NCBI GenBank assembly: GCA_002221725.1
Contig: NJFT01000039.1
Span: forward strand, 124,001 to 188,000
DNA: 64,000 bases
From: Scedosporium boydii
Taxonomy: Eukaryota > Ascomycota > Sordariomycetes > Microascales > Microascaceae
Direction: 5' to 3'
Shown in pieces: positions 30,665 through 42,772 of this stretch. Numbering within the stretch: the stretch's first letter is position 1; the number at the start of each line of letters is the position of its first letter. Both the position numbers and the translations under genes were made by a program. A model generated the notes under the pieces. The model saw only the letters and a program-made list of their open reading frames with translations. It was not told the DNA's origin and ran no database searches.

Positions 30665-33244
30665 TTACAAAATCTCATCAATCGACCTCACAATTGGTGT
30701 CTCGCCCTTCGTGGGGGGACTCCGCGGATCCGCGACCTGAGGTGGGCGACCAAATGGTGCGAATGGATCCCGTGGGAACATCGTCTGCCTTGGGCTAAAG
30801 AGGCCTTCAGTGGGCGTGGGCGGCGACTCGACAAACCGCATGCCTCCTAGCGAAGAGCCAAACTGCATCACCGGGTCGCGAAGGGGGTTGTTCGTCATCG
30901 CTTCGGCACGCGGAGACATGAGAGCCGTGTCGTCGATGAAGGGGACGGAGATGGTAATATCTCGCTGGCGCGGGACCTGCTGCTGCTGGTGTTGACGCTC
31001 CTCCTCTTCCTCCAACTTCCATCGGTCATCCAGCGGGCGCTGGAAGGATAGGCCAGAGAAGCCGAAAGTGTCGTGAGAGTCGAAGCTGCGTGGCGCGAAG
31101 CCTCCTCCGAAACCGCCGAAACCTCCAAAGCCGGGAGTAGGGGGCGGCTTCGAAATGTCAAGCGGCCTTAGGTTGAACTCCGTCTTCAAGACTCTGGGCT
31201 CCTCAATCTTGGGAGGAGCAGGAGGCGGTCCCAGTGGTGCCGGTGGGTGGGGGAGAATAACATCATCAAAGTTGAAGCGACCAGGCTTACCGGGATCCTT
31301 TTCGTCCTCGGGCTGGTTCCACGAAAAAGTCGAAGGCGCCGACGACGGGCCTGGTGAAATGGCCTGGTTGCTGCTGCCGGGGGTCGAGTTACCTCGCTGA
31401 CGCGCCGAACTACACTTGCCGGGGCTGAGAGCGTCGTCCTCCTCGTCCTCGCCGGGCAAGGGCGCCGTGAGCGGAGTCTTGGTGGCGCTAGCGGCGGAGA
31501 GATCAATTGCGTCGGCCGAGAGGGTTAACCTGTGCTTCGTCGGACTCCTTCCGGACCGTTGTCGTAGAGCCGATCCGGGGCTAAGCCTTTTCTTCGACGT
31601 CATCTCCTTGTGGAAATCTTGGAGGCAGTACATGAGCCTCATGTTGGGGCTAATCCAGCGACTCTTGGATTGCGCCGCGTAGTAGGCGTCGTTGACGCTG
31701 AGTTCAGGGTTCTTGTAAATGCCGTAGGCAATAATGAGGCTGGCCGATCGGCTAGCGCCTTGCTGGCAGTGCACGAGCACCTTCTTGCCCTCCTTGGTCG
31801 TCTTCTCGATGCGTTCGCACAAAGACATCAGATCTACCGAGATATCCGTGTTGTGATCCCAAGGCATGTGGATGTACTCCGGTTGCTGAGGCTGGGGCGG
31901 CGGGAGAAGCGTGGTAACCGCCTTGGGCGTAGTGGGGGTGATGTCGCCCATGTTCTCATCTCCGCAAGGGGGAGGAAACTCGAAGGCAGTCCTAAAGCTG
32001 GCGTCGGTAAGGGCCGTATCGGGGCACGGGCTGTCATCCGCCGGTTTGGCCTCTGCAGGAAGCAGCATCTCCATCTTGACGTCCTCATCCTCCTTCGCCG
32101 ACCCAGCTGCGCCATGCGTGGTCGTCTTCGTCACTGTGAAGGGGTTATTCACCTCACGCGCGACATTAATTACAAGATCGAACTTGGAAGCCTCCTCGGC
32201 GGTCGGCTCCAAGTAGAGATAGACATTATCGTCGTAAATGGCAATAGGGCCGTTAGGATAACCCGGGGACTTCTGGTCCTCGTTGTTCTCACTTTCGTCC
32301 TTCAAATGCGCCAAATCAATCACGCCGCGGTTGGCGATCTGCGTCCTGATGGGCGAGCCCTCCTCGGCAATAGGGGCGTCGAGAGGACCGCAAATGTTCA
32401 ATTTGCTGGGCCTTAGAACCTCGGACAATCCCGTCTCGTTGCGCTCCAGAACCTTGGGGAAGGTCATGCCGCCAGGGGGTCCGAAAGTCGACGACTTCAA
32501 TCCGGCCAGCATATGGGGGGTTGAAGCCGAATGCTTCAGAGCTCTCCTTTGGAGGATAGGCGGCATCGCCGGCGAGCTAGGTACCTCGAGAGTGGTGTTG
32601 CGCATGGCTAGATCCGACGTGTTCGTCCTGAGGCTGAGCTGGCTAGGCCGCTTCTTCATGGGCGGGATCTTAGGCTTTATGAACGTCGTTGAAGGTGAGG
32701 CGGGTTCGGAGATAAGCGAAGAGGAAATGGAAGGGGGCTGGATCGAGAGGCCCTTCATGTTACGAGCGCGTCTCGGCGAGGGCGAGGTCATGGGGCGCTC
32801 AGTATTATTGAAGTCGGTGACGGTAAGAGATGATAGCGTAGACGGAAGGCCGCCAAAGCTAGGGCCCGGGAAGGATGAGAGGGGAATTAGGTTGACGGGA
32901 GAGTCTGGGGACGAAGAAGGAGAAGGGTCTGAGAGGGGCGAGGAATCCGCCGTGGAAAGGGTGGTGGTAGGCGACGAGTCTGCTGATTCAGAAGCCTGTG
33001 TGGATGTGCTGTCGTGGTGTTTGTGAATGGGATCCGAGGGGATGGCGGCTGGTCGAAGGGCTGGTTCTTGACCCGAAAGCGGTGGCTTGGGTAAAGTAGC
33101 GCACGAGGGCTCGACAGCGATGAATTTGGGGTCGACGACCGTGACGGTATCGCGGTCTGCCATTGTTTCTGCGTCCAAATCAAACACTGACATAAAAGAG
33201 GGTATCTGATCCTCGAAGAACCTCCGAGCAGCAGCAGACGGCAT
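30665..33244 (-). CDS. msg5: Msg5-like dual-specificity MAP kinase phosphatase
   Basis: 859 residues, intronless, ATG at 33244. A long Ser/Pro/Thr-rich N-terminal region (about residues 50-310) contains KKRPSQLSLR near 195, a classical MAPK docking (D) motif of basic cluster plus LxL. The phosphatase domain spans about 330-550: DDNVYLYLEPTAEEASKFDL, VINVAREV, then an acidic/Pro-rich insert, then the loop HCQQGASRSAS near 489-499 with catalytic Cys and Arg intact, and SKSRWISPNMRLMYCLQDF. A disordered C terminus follows, with Gly/Phe repeats (GFGGFGGFGGGF) and Pro-rich blocks. Fungal Msg5/Pmp1-type enzymes dephosphorylate Thr and Tyr of the activation loop of cell-wall-integrity and pheromone MAPKs. 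Exact orthology is inferred; class and activity are well supported. Confidence 0.9.
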   Translation of the reverse strand: MPSAAARRFFEDQIPSFMSVFDLDAETMADRDTVTVVDPKFIAVEPSCATLPKPPLSGQEPALRPAAIPSDPIHKHHDSTSTQASESADSSPTTTLSTADSSPLSDPSPSSSPDSPVNLIPLSSFPGPSFGGLPSTLSSLTVTDFNNTERPMTSPSPRRARNMKGLSIQPPSISSSLISEPASPSTTFIKPKIPPMKKRPSQLSLRTNTSDLAMRNTTLEVPSSPAMPPILQRRALKHSASTPHMLAGLKSSTFGPPGGMTFPKVLERNETGLSEVLRPSKLNICGPLDAPIAEEGSPIRTQIANRGVIDLAHLKDESENNEDQKSPGYPNGPIAIYDDNVYLYLEPTAEEASKFDLVINVAREVNNPFTVTKTTTHGAAGSAKEDEDVKMEMLLPAEAKPADDSPCPDTALTDASFRTAFEFPPPCGDENMGDITPTTPKAVTTLLPPPQPQQPEYIHMPWDHNTDISVDLMSLCERIEKTTKEGKKVLVHCQQGASRSASLIIAYGIYKNPELSVNDAYYAAQSKSRWISPNMRLMYCLQDFHKEMTSKKRLSPGSALRQRSGRSPTKHRLTLSADAIDLSAASATKTPLTAPLPGEDEEDDALSPGKCSSARQRGNSTPGSSNQAISPGPSSAPSTFSWNQPEDEKDPGKPGRFNFDDVILPHPPAPLGPPPAPPKIEEPRVLKTEFNLRPLDISKPPPTPGFGGFGGFGGGFAPRSFDSHDTFGFSGLSFQRPLDDRWKLEEEEERQHQQQQVPRQRDITISVPFIDDTALMSPRAEAMTNNPLRDPVMQFGSSLGGMRFVESPPTPTEGLFSPRQTMFPRDPFAPFGRPPQVADPRSPPTKGETPIVRSIDEIL

Positions 33245-35200
33245 TGTCTTGTTCCAACTCGGGGGAGGGGAGAAAGGAAAATTGAATTGTGATGTGGGGG
33301 AAGGAAGGAGAAAGGAAACACAATGGGTTGGAGTTTCCTTTGGTGGGCCCCGAAGTTGTTCGGTTGTTGTTGTTTTTTGTCCTCTTCGTGTTTGCTTGTG
33401 ACGATTGTTTGGTTGGGGGGAGGTTGGTGTCGCAAGCAGACGAGGGCGGGCAGCAGGCTGGTAGACGATCGCGGGATGTGTTTCGAGTTGCCAACAACCA
33501 GTAACACAACAATTAGATTATGGGATTTCGATCGATTATACGAATGGAAGAATTATTATGCGAAAGAATAGAGGTGAGAAAAAGAAAACCGGCCGGTGAA
33601 AAAAAGAGAAAATCGCGTCGAGAGGTGAATTAGAGGTGAAGTTGCATGTGGTTTTGTGAGGTTGTTGTGGTGGTTGGCTTCGTGTGTGTGTGTGTGTGTG
33701 TGTGAGGACAGCGCTGCTGAATCCTAGATAGTCTGCGACGACCGTATCCGTGATTCCTCGAAGTAGTCGAACAACGCAAAATGAGCGCAAAGTCGAACGA
33801 AAAGGGAATAAAAGAAATCGGAAGTAGAATTCGAAACGACGAAAAATGAGTGACGAAGTCCTCCGGCTCAGCAACGGGGGACTCTTGCGCGAGATCCTGT
33901 AGTCGTTCCCACAGATTATGCTGTGCCGCCCGGCGGGTTTCTCGTTGGTTCGTAGTGAGTCGGGCCGGGGTTGACACCTCGAGGAGAAAGAGGAATGGAT
34001 CGAGAAAGGGGAAAGAGAAGAGGGTCGACGAGGGAGGAGGGGGAGGGGGAAGAGAAGAGAGGGATTGATGGTTGTCGACAAACTTCTAGTACATGGCGCT
34101 TTTCTCGAATCGCAGGCGAAGAAGGCTAAAACAATGCTATCATCCTCTCCAGTGGGGAGTGGAAAGGAATAATAGAATCTCGAAATGAAAAAGGGGGGTG
34201 TTGAGAAGGGGAAGGGAGATGAGGTTGTGCGGGCGGCGCTTAGATTTTGTTTGAGCTGAAGAGTTGGAAGTATTACAAGTTGAAGTGGAAGAACATGGAG
34301 GATTGAAACTGGTGGATGTGCTCGCACTACCACTGACTGCGACGTCGAATGCTACAGCCGAAGAAACGGACCAGACAACAGAGAAGGACGAGACGAGAGA
34401 CTGGGACCAGAAAGTCGGGGTGTGCCTTCCTTGGGGCGCAAGGGAACAAGGGAACCTCGAAATGGGACTGGTCTGACTGGGAAAAGGAAGGCAAGGGTTT
34501 GGGGTTTGGGGTTTGGGGGGCTCCTGCTCCTGCACCAGCACCAGCCAATGGGCGGCGCTTGCTCGATCGGGCGAGGTACAAACTACAAGTACAAACAAGC
34601 AGCAAGTACGAAGTACGGGGGTACGGGGGTACAATTGGACTGGAAAGAACGGATTGTGTGTTCAAATTACTGAGGTACCTGGAGTAAGAGGCGGGACGTA
34701 CAGCCGAAACGGTGGAGCAGAATGAGGAAGGATTCATGGCGATTCAACCACTGAAAGGGTCAAGGTCACGGGCAGATTGCGGAGGCGGAAGGCGCGAAAG
34801 AGGTCAATGGAGTGGACGGAGTTAGTGGCGGAAGCAACACCAACATGAAGAGGTGAATAGGAACAGGGGGACAGGGGGGGAGCAGCGTTACGGAGTAGAA
34901 CAGGGGAGGGGAAGGAGGGGAGTGGACGAAACGAGATCCCTGGCCCAAAGTACCACCAACTCCGTAGCAACACAGTAGCAACAGAGAATTAGAGACAGGT
35001 TCCGACACAGTGGGAGAAACGCCGACGAAACAACCACGGAAGGCACGCTCATCCTCATGCCCCAGCACTTGCCGGAGCTACAGTGTGCGGACAGGATACA
35101 AGCACGGGGTACAGTCGCGAGTCTCAAGTTTCTTCTAACGGACGAGAAAGCAAGGAAGGGAAGGACATCAATGGGAAACGGTTTAATTCTTGACCACAAG
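33245..35200. other. Upstream region of the phosphatase gene
   Basis: About 2 kb, purine-rich on the plus strand and so pyrimidine-rich on the sense strand of the phosphatase, with a (GT) run at 33682-33704. Overlapping frames of 134-265 codons on the minus strand (33536-34333, 34140-34634 and others) have Ser/Pro/Phe/Leu-biased composition from the CT-rich DNA and no family match, so I treat the stretch as promoter and leader. One TACGAAGTA copy lies at 34607-34615. Confidence 0.6.
33682..33704. repeat. (GT)n microsatellite
   Basis: About 11 GT units in the upstream region of the MAPK phosphatase gene. Confidence 0.85.
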
Positions 35201-38200
35201 CAGACCTAAATTGGCTTTCGCCCGAGAGACTTTCGTACTTCGTAGACGCGATCAGGGGCTCAGGAGCTGGGCGTCTTTCTCTCACAGAACCTGCGACGGG
35301 TTAACCTTTCAGCGGCTATCCAGAAGAGGCAACGGCTCGACTAGGTGCATGAGCACTGTGATGTGCTCTACACTAGCGTAATATAAGCATTACGGGGCCT
35401 CTCTCCACCACTGTTAGCAGTGGAGTTGTTACTATGCAGTTCGGTTTGTTGTAAACTTACGTAGTGGTTTCCTAGCGCCGTATGAGGACTGAAATAGAAC
35501 ACTGAATGAAGTAAATCTCGGGGTATTGCGCGAAGTACGAAGTACGACCAGAACTGGACATAGCACCATTGATACTATTTCAAGCTTCAATCCTTGCCAG
35601 CGCTGGGCAACATCACCACGCCCCAAGATTATTCAAGACCTTGCATCTCTTCATTTCCCCATGAGAATTTGTGAGGACCCGCCCTCGGAGAACATCTTCG
35701 AAAATTACGGACCAGTGCTTACTTCGTACGGATGCCGATTCAAGCAGGACCGACCGGAAGACCATCAAATGATGGGCTTTTTGCTGTCCACAAGTTGAAG
35801 ACAAAGTACTTCCTCCACTGCACAATGGCAAGTCAAGAAAGACTTCCATTGGTGCCCATGCAAGGCAGCCCATTGAAAATGCATCGAATGCCGCCTCGAC
35901 GGGCATTCTTACTGGTGAGCGGTTTTGCGAAACATGCGCCAATCTATAAATAGAGTACACCAGCACCTCGGCGCCAACAAACTGCCAATCAGCGATGAAG
36001 GAGCAAATTTAGCGTACCACGGCCGGGATAATTATAGCTGAAATGAAAAAGGTACAAAATAGCATGTATCGTGGTACTTTGCCTCCTTGCTCACGAGCGA
36101 GAAGACGGAACGGTGTACAGTGCCAACCCCAGTGTGCCTTGCCCCTCTGGTGGATCTTGACGGCTTGATCTACACTGTACAAGGCAATCACTGCGTGTTT
36201 CGTGTACACGATGGACTTGATGAAAGAGGACACTTCAAGTGGATCAAGAGGTTTTTGGTGAGAAAAGTCGAAGAACGATATATTAATTGCGGTTTTTACG
36301 ATCCCAGTTGCAGATTGATCAATTGCAGCTACTCGACATCTTTACCGTCAACCACTTTGTCAATCGTTTCCCGTATTATCCAATGTATATCAAAATGTTA
36401 TTGATGCCTCACCGTTTCGATTTTCTTCACTCTACCCGTGTAATTTTCTTTCCAACTGTTCTCTCTTTCTGACAGTCAGTCACTGACATTTGACCAATCT
36501 CTTCCACATGCCGCTGGCTCACCTGCAAAGTCCCTAGAAATGGCAGTCACCCATGGTTCTCCCAAGGCACAGCCCGCCTTTGAACCCTGCGACCTGCCAG
36601 TGATTTTCTGGATTACCTCCGGCTCGAAACAAAAGCCGAAATTTGACGGATTAATACCTTTGCATCGGAGGGGACCTTGCAGACAGTCATTGCCACATTC
36701 AACCACAAGGCGCTATGATTCTAAGCAGGACTATTTCTTCGACATGCGCGTTCGTTCGCAGCTGGGAAAGGGCAGCTGAGAACTGACTGGTTACCAGCCA
36801 CTGCACTTCGGGCAGGTCCGTTACCCGGTTTAATTGGCATCGTGTCGTGCCTGATCGTGGCTGTAAATTCCCACCTTTCGCCACGAGCAAGACCCCATAA
36901 CCGTTTTCGCGGCGCTTACTGGATGAGGGCTGGGAGGGGCCTAGACGGCCTTCCTCAGGTGCGTGAACACCCCAAGCTGATGGCAGGAATAATAGGCCAG
37001 GCGATTTCCGATACTCTTGCCCCATCTCTTTCGTAAACTTGACGAGTTGACTGGCGAATAATCTTGTAAAGAAATTGTATTGAATAATGCAAGAGGACCG
37101 ATTCACCGAGCCGGTACCCAGATACCCTAGTGCGCTGCTAAGAATATCTTGATGGACCATCGAGTCAGACTGCCAGTGAGAACATCAAATTGATAACTCC
37201 CCGTCCTTCCAGTGTTGGACCGTGAGCACTGCACTCCAGGCATGGCGTGGATACATCTACCAGGGATCCCCCGGACTGTCAGGTACTTCGTGACCTCCGC
37301 CCTCTTCGCAGCCATCAAATCATCAATTGACTAAAGGGCGCTATTTTTACTCGTCGTGGGTACGTACCAACGCCAGACGCTAAAAGGGCGACCCAACTTC
37401 TGAAACAATGGATCGCAGATAAACCCAAGGCAAGGGGGCTCGCCGCCTGCAGTAGGCGTGACCTTTGTTCGAATGAGGACTAATGCCACCGCCGAGTCGC
37501 CATCCAAAGGGCGAGCACTGTGCAATGCAAGGGTTTGGATTGGGCACCCACCCATCCATTTTAAACTACCAACATTGTGGCTCTCTTTTAATCTCTTCTG
37601 GGATCACGGCCTTGTCGGGACAGACCAAGAAAAATGGAAGAACTAAGAATAAAGACAAACAATTTTTTGTTGCTAACGTTCTTTCACAAACCTTCATGCG
37701 AGGCGCCTCGATGCAAGGCGCGGCAACGGAGTTCACGATGAAGTCAACATGTGGTTGTGGGGGAGGCGTCCATGAAGCAGTCCTGGCGTCAATCCGGGGG
37801 TTTTTACAGATTTTGACGATGGCGTTGTGGCTTTATCCTTGCCTTTGCCTTGCCATCTTGAGAGAAGCAAATTAGCTCGGCCCAATCAAATATAACAAAC
37901 TTACCCAAATCAGCCTGACCTGAGAGACAGGAGCAAGACCATCGCCCCGGGCCAAAAGAAGGTCAATCCGGCTCAGGTCTGGGCTGGTCATCGGATGATA
38001 GACGTCACACATTCCTCTCGCTCCCTCGTTCTCGTCGCGTATCTCCTCACAAACTCCGAGTCCATCCCTCAGCGTGCAGAGGGAAAGGGGAGAGAATAGC
38101 ATACAAGATATATATCATCAGCCCATTCCGATACTTCGCCCGCAGGTCTACCTCCTTAAACCAGCCTCAGGTCGGTGGGTTTGTTACACACTAAGACAAA

Positions 38201-41200
38201 CTGTCTGCTCTTAACCCATGATTCTTCTTAAGAAAGCCCTACATTGGAAGAACACGCCCCACCCGCCTTGCCTTGTTCGTCCAAGCCATTTGAGAGCCAA
38301 AACGGGGGCGTCATCGTTCGTGAGAAGCTCCCGCCCACGGAGTTCTGGGACCCGGGTTTTTGTATGAGGGAAATCCTTCTTTAGGAAGTCCCGGCTGGGC
38401 TTTCCTGTGTTGCGGATAGATCTCGACGGTGTGTGAATCAAAAGACGGCAATAACCTCGACACCAGGGAGCCGCAGGTAAAATGCGTTCTCTTCCATTGA
38501 GCATTCCTTGACCCCCACCATTCCTAGCTTTTCTATATAGTTGGGAGGCGCTGCTTGATGTCTTGCGGCATCCATTGTCGGTCACCTGGCTGGATCTGAA
38601 GCTGCCTGCCTGGGGTAGATTGTCGGACTATCACGTCGCCCCCATTCTCGTGTTTGAAAACCTCATCGTGACAGTTCTGACGTGAACTCGGAACTTGAGA
38701 GCATGTATGAAATGATGAACGTTTGGACCATTTTCCATTCCGTTTTTGTCGTCCTAATTTTGTCGAGTTCGTGTACTTCATAAGATGGAGACAAATCACC
38801 CTCGAACAACATCCCAGCTACAGCTCAGCCGGGAATCCGTCGATTTGACTGAAAATCATGCCCATCTGTCACGACCCGAGAATTCATGTTGTTTTTCATT
38901 TATTGGGAGAAGCATATATTTTTCTCTCCATTTCATGCTGTCCTTTTTACCCCAACTCCTAGAGGCCCTCCGTTTATTGCCCAAATCTTACCTCGTCCCC
39001 TTGGAAATGGCATGAGGATCAAACGACTTGTCCAGCACACACCCTCCTTGACCATCAACATCCCAGCGGTAGATCACGCCCATAGCCCCTCCTCTCCCAA
39101 GAGTCTCTAAGCTTACCTAGGAGGAAAGGGAAATAAGGCTTCAGCGCCGGGTCGCGGAAAAAGAGGCAGAATTCCTTTCTTCTCTGCCCCCGGAAGCAAG
39201 CCCCAACTTTCAGGCTGAGTTGCAAGGCGAGGAAAAAAGCAATAAAAACAGGGACATCAAAATGTCGTCACAAGTGCTTTTTCGGAAACTTGCGGCTGAA
39301 GTTAAAAAGAGCCCCAAACCAATGCGGGAAGTCAAATATATATGGGTTCGAGAGTCAAAAAAGAGGAATCCCCACATTTCCGAGGATGAAGGGCGAGGCT
39401 TATTTACAACATCGAATCTGTCTCAGCCGGAATAACTCCTGATGGAACTCGAACTTTAAAAGTGATACCGTCTTCGGTTCTGCGGGTGTGGCGGGAATAA
39501 CTCCAACTATTCAAAAAATGTTAGGATGAGGTCGCATAATGAGAGCTTGCTTTTGCAGCCCGAGACAGGACTACGGTTTCGGATTGAGGTAAAATTGATG
39601 TATAAACTTTCGACTGTAGCACTCGTTTTGCAATGTTTCGGTCTTAAACGAAGTAAACCTCTTATATCGACTGTCTCTTGTCCAGTGGAGTCAACGGAAA
39701 GGGAGCCTCAAAAATTCTATCTATGTCGGATCCCTCGCCGAATACTACCCGAGGAAAATAATGACGGCGCCCTGAATTTCTTCCGGATCAGAGATGTAGA
39801 GAAAAGAGAGCGCCAAGCATCTTTGCTTGAGACGAGACAGCACGATGCGAAGGAGGCATGTTTAAGCGGTCAAACAACATAGAAGGAGGAGAACAGTGAG
39901 GGCGAAAGTCGCCAGTTTGAGCAGAGAGAGTAAGAGGAACCTTGTCCATCAGCCGTTTGATCTGCCAAAACAGACGATCGAATCATCTTACGGCCTTTGG
40001 CAGATGGAAGCTGTGTTTGAAGCTGGATCGATTGACAGCAAACGCCAAGGGGTAAAGACTGAACCCTAGCTCGTTCTTCGTCCTCGGCTGGTACCGGGGG
40101 AGTTTGGAGGGATTCCTCATGAGGTCATATTTGCAACGACGGACGGCTTTTGGGATATTCACAAATAGAAGGCGAGTCTTCCAGGGAAATTACAAGATGC
40201 AGGTCGAATCCATTCACTTTTCGCAAGAACAGGGACCACATGCATCTTGGCGCTCAGCCTGAACCGAGTTTACTTCCACTTCCTTCGGACAGCGGACAAA
40301 ATAATAATAGTGTGGAGCGGATCGAGCGGAGATGATAAGAAACTATCTCCATCCCCATGTCGACCACTTTTCCAGAATACCCTTGTCGAAACTACCATAC
40401 GGCATCCCTGTGGTAATGGATCCCCTCCCATGTTGATCTCAATTTCAAGACGGATCTCCCCTGTCGATTTCGGAACACTGGACCGGAAATTCGAGGTTCG
40501 AGAAAATCGGTGAAGAAAAAAGTAACAGAAGAACGACGAAGAAAATGGGGAGAGGATGAGAGAAAACTGGGGAAAATGAGGGCGGTCATGATTTCCCCGG
40601 ATCACATCTTTTTCTTTGCGCGGACAACTTGATATCGAAGATCTGGACACAATCTTCGTCCCATACTGGATGACAAAAAAAAAAGAGGAGAATTCCTCTC
40701 TTCTCTCTTGAGGGATGGAACCGATTCTTTTTCATATTATCGATTAACACAGCCCTTCTCGCAATATTGGACCAATTTGTTCAGCTGAGGATTCAGGTAG
40801 CGCCAACCTACTTCGTACGGTTTCGTATTTCTCGCGCCGCTCGCTAATTACGCAGCACGCAGTAATTACTCAATGACCCCTGCAAGCAGGGCTGATGGCG
40901 CGTGCTGGCGCGTTCATCGCGTCCTTTACGGAACGGATCGAGCTTGGGTCTGTGTCCAAGAGCTAGATTTGAGGCCCATCTGGAGCCGGGAGCTAACATC
41001 GACGAGAGACTAATATCGCCACGACAACAAGGCTGACATCAAATCATCGCACTCTGGGCCGAGGCGCGGCCATCGCATCACGCAAGATCGAGCTTGACGA
41101 TTTTCGGGTCCTACAACCCAGGAACGTGATAAATTTGCGTGGAGAGTAAGATGGGTGGGTATTAATACCTCGACCTACAGCCACGAGGCTCGAGATGCTG

Positions 41201-41623
41201 CAGGAAGCCATGTGGGAGGGCACAGCTTGCCTTCTCAGTGATAATGGCACTTTCCCTCAGGCTGTTAAAGTTTACAAGAACCTTGCTGCAGTTCTGATTT
41301 GGGGATAGCAACTTAGTACAGGATCAAATGGCAGAAAAATCTGTTCTTTGCGAGGAAACCACGACGGAAAGGTGCTACGGTTAATATTTTGAGGAAGGAG
41401 CAATGTAGCTTGTCTTACGAAGTATGCTCTCGTCCGATGCGGTAGGCTTATTGAATTGGCTCAGCAGATTTAGCTGAACCTCTTCAGTTTCCCACGGATC
41501 AAAACAGTTGAGGCAATCGACTACATTAAACTTTATCCAGTGGCTTTGCCTACCTCGCGGGTGAATAGTCAACTCGACTTCCTCAGCGACCTCCAAGCAC
41601 CGAAAACGGTCTCCAGATCGACC
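35201..41623. other. Gene-poor island, left part
   Basis: 6.4 kb with no frame I can support as a gene. The longest frames are about 120-150 codons and lack family features. Exact TACTTCGTA copies lie at 35236-35244, 35536-35544, 35720-35728, 40809-40817 and 41416-41424, with a variant at 37284-37292. I see no LTRs, terminal inverted repeats or transposase motifs. Confidence 0.55.
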
Positions 41624-42552
41624 ATGGAGATGACTGCTATCACGACGCCGTCCCCATCACCCCCTGGTAAGCTTTATCATTAATATTCAGGAAATCTAGG
41701 CAAGCTAACATTCAGTAGAGGTTACCTATCGTGGATTCGCCGATCTGATGGAACAGATCGATTCTACCACCGGCGATGTCCTAGTGGTAAAAAAGGTCAC
41801 GTCTTCCGATTTCGAGCGGATCGATTCAGAGAGAGAACAAGCAGGGCGGGGCTTCCGTCTCTCTCTCTCTCTCTATACTAGACGGATTCAGGGGTCCTGA
41901 CCATAAGTATTCCCACAGCACCTCATGAACAGCTTCATGGCTATCTCAACACATAAATTATCGTGATGGCCGCTGGGATGCATCTACAACGTGAGCTCTG
42001 CATCGTCTATGCCACCCAATTCACGCAACGAGACGCTGCTGGAAACCGTCGGTCAGCGGGAGAGGGTGACTCGGCTCTAAAGCCGCTCTCCCGGCGTCCG
42101 CATGGAAATAGTTTCCCGACTCTGGTCATCGAAGCCGGTGAAACACGGTCTTAGCCGTTCCTAAGAGCAAAGGCGAGATGGCGGTTTCAGGCGTCTAACT
42201 TCCACGTCAAGATCGTCCTGCTTTCGAAAGTCGATCGTTCTTCGAGCCAAATCACCCTAGAGAGATGGAGGGCCGAAGAAAGGACGCCGGCTCGACCAGG
42301 TGCGACGACCACACGGGCCCAAGCTACTCTTGAACTTGCTTTGACGCCGGTGTGTGTAGAAACTATCAATATTACTCGCGCTCCGGGGATCTCCGGCACC
42401 GATCCTCAGAGATTCGACTCGACCTCGTATGAAGTTGTTCCTAGCTTTCTACGACTCGAATTTGAAGATCTCTTCCTCCAACAACCAAACCCGGAGCAGG
42501 GTAACATAATTCTGGGTACACCTGAATTGCAAGAGTATGCAGTTTGTGTATG
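41624..42552 (+). pseudogene. Decayed member of an uncharacterised multicopy fungal protein family
   Basis: A coherent protein can be followed through broken frames. Exon 1 is ATG 41624 to 41666 (MEMTAITTPSPSPP). An intron 41667-41718 has GTAAGC and TAG. The protein resumes as EVTYRGFADLMEQIDSTTGD, VLVVKKVTSSDFERIDSERE, and the frame changes across a CT run at about 41858-41873. It resumes again as GVLTISIPTAPHEQLHGYL, stop, IIVMAAGMHLQ, then NSFPTLVIEAGETRS, stop, WRFQASNFHVKIVLLSKVDR, ITLERW, RPGATTTRAQATLELAL and IILGTPELQEYA, where TGA replaces an expected late codon. I recognise the pattern (PTLVIEAG, KIVLL, PGATTTRAQA, ELQEYA) as a widespread uncharacterised ascomycete family. From memory, living copies seem to read WVW at the point of the last stop. 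A nuclease-like fold is conceivable from the spaced E and K residues, but this is a guess. At least one frameshift and four stops make this copy non-functional. Confidence 0.75.
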
Positions 42553-42772
42553 AGGGGCCTACACTAGCCGACTCGACGCCGATGGCTAGGATTTACAAAG
42601 GTCAGTCGGGAACGGTGTACAGGCGGCTTTTGTTACACGAAGAATTGGCGTTCGCGGGCCGTAGCCATCGCACCAAAAGGCCTACTTGCCAGGACATGCT
42701 CGGCATGTTATTGCAGCGCCATATGGAGCCTCGTAACAGCTTAGGCCGGAGAGATAAGAGCTATCACACTAT
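42553..42772. other. Spacer between the two coding remnants
   Basis: 220 bp. An open frame, 42537-42779, overlaps the end of the first remnant; its translation is not recognisable. It could be part of either remnant. Confidence 0.4.

Noticed and set aside
31610..33026. Two plus-strand frames of about 250-270 codons
   Set aside because: Antisense shadows of the MAPK phosphatase gene.
33536..34333. 265-codon minus-strand frame upstream of the phosphatase
   Set aside because: Ser/Phe/Pro/Arg low complexity, overlapped by other frames of similar composition, and runs through a GT microsatellite (His-Thr repeats).
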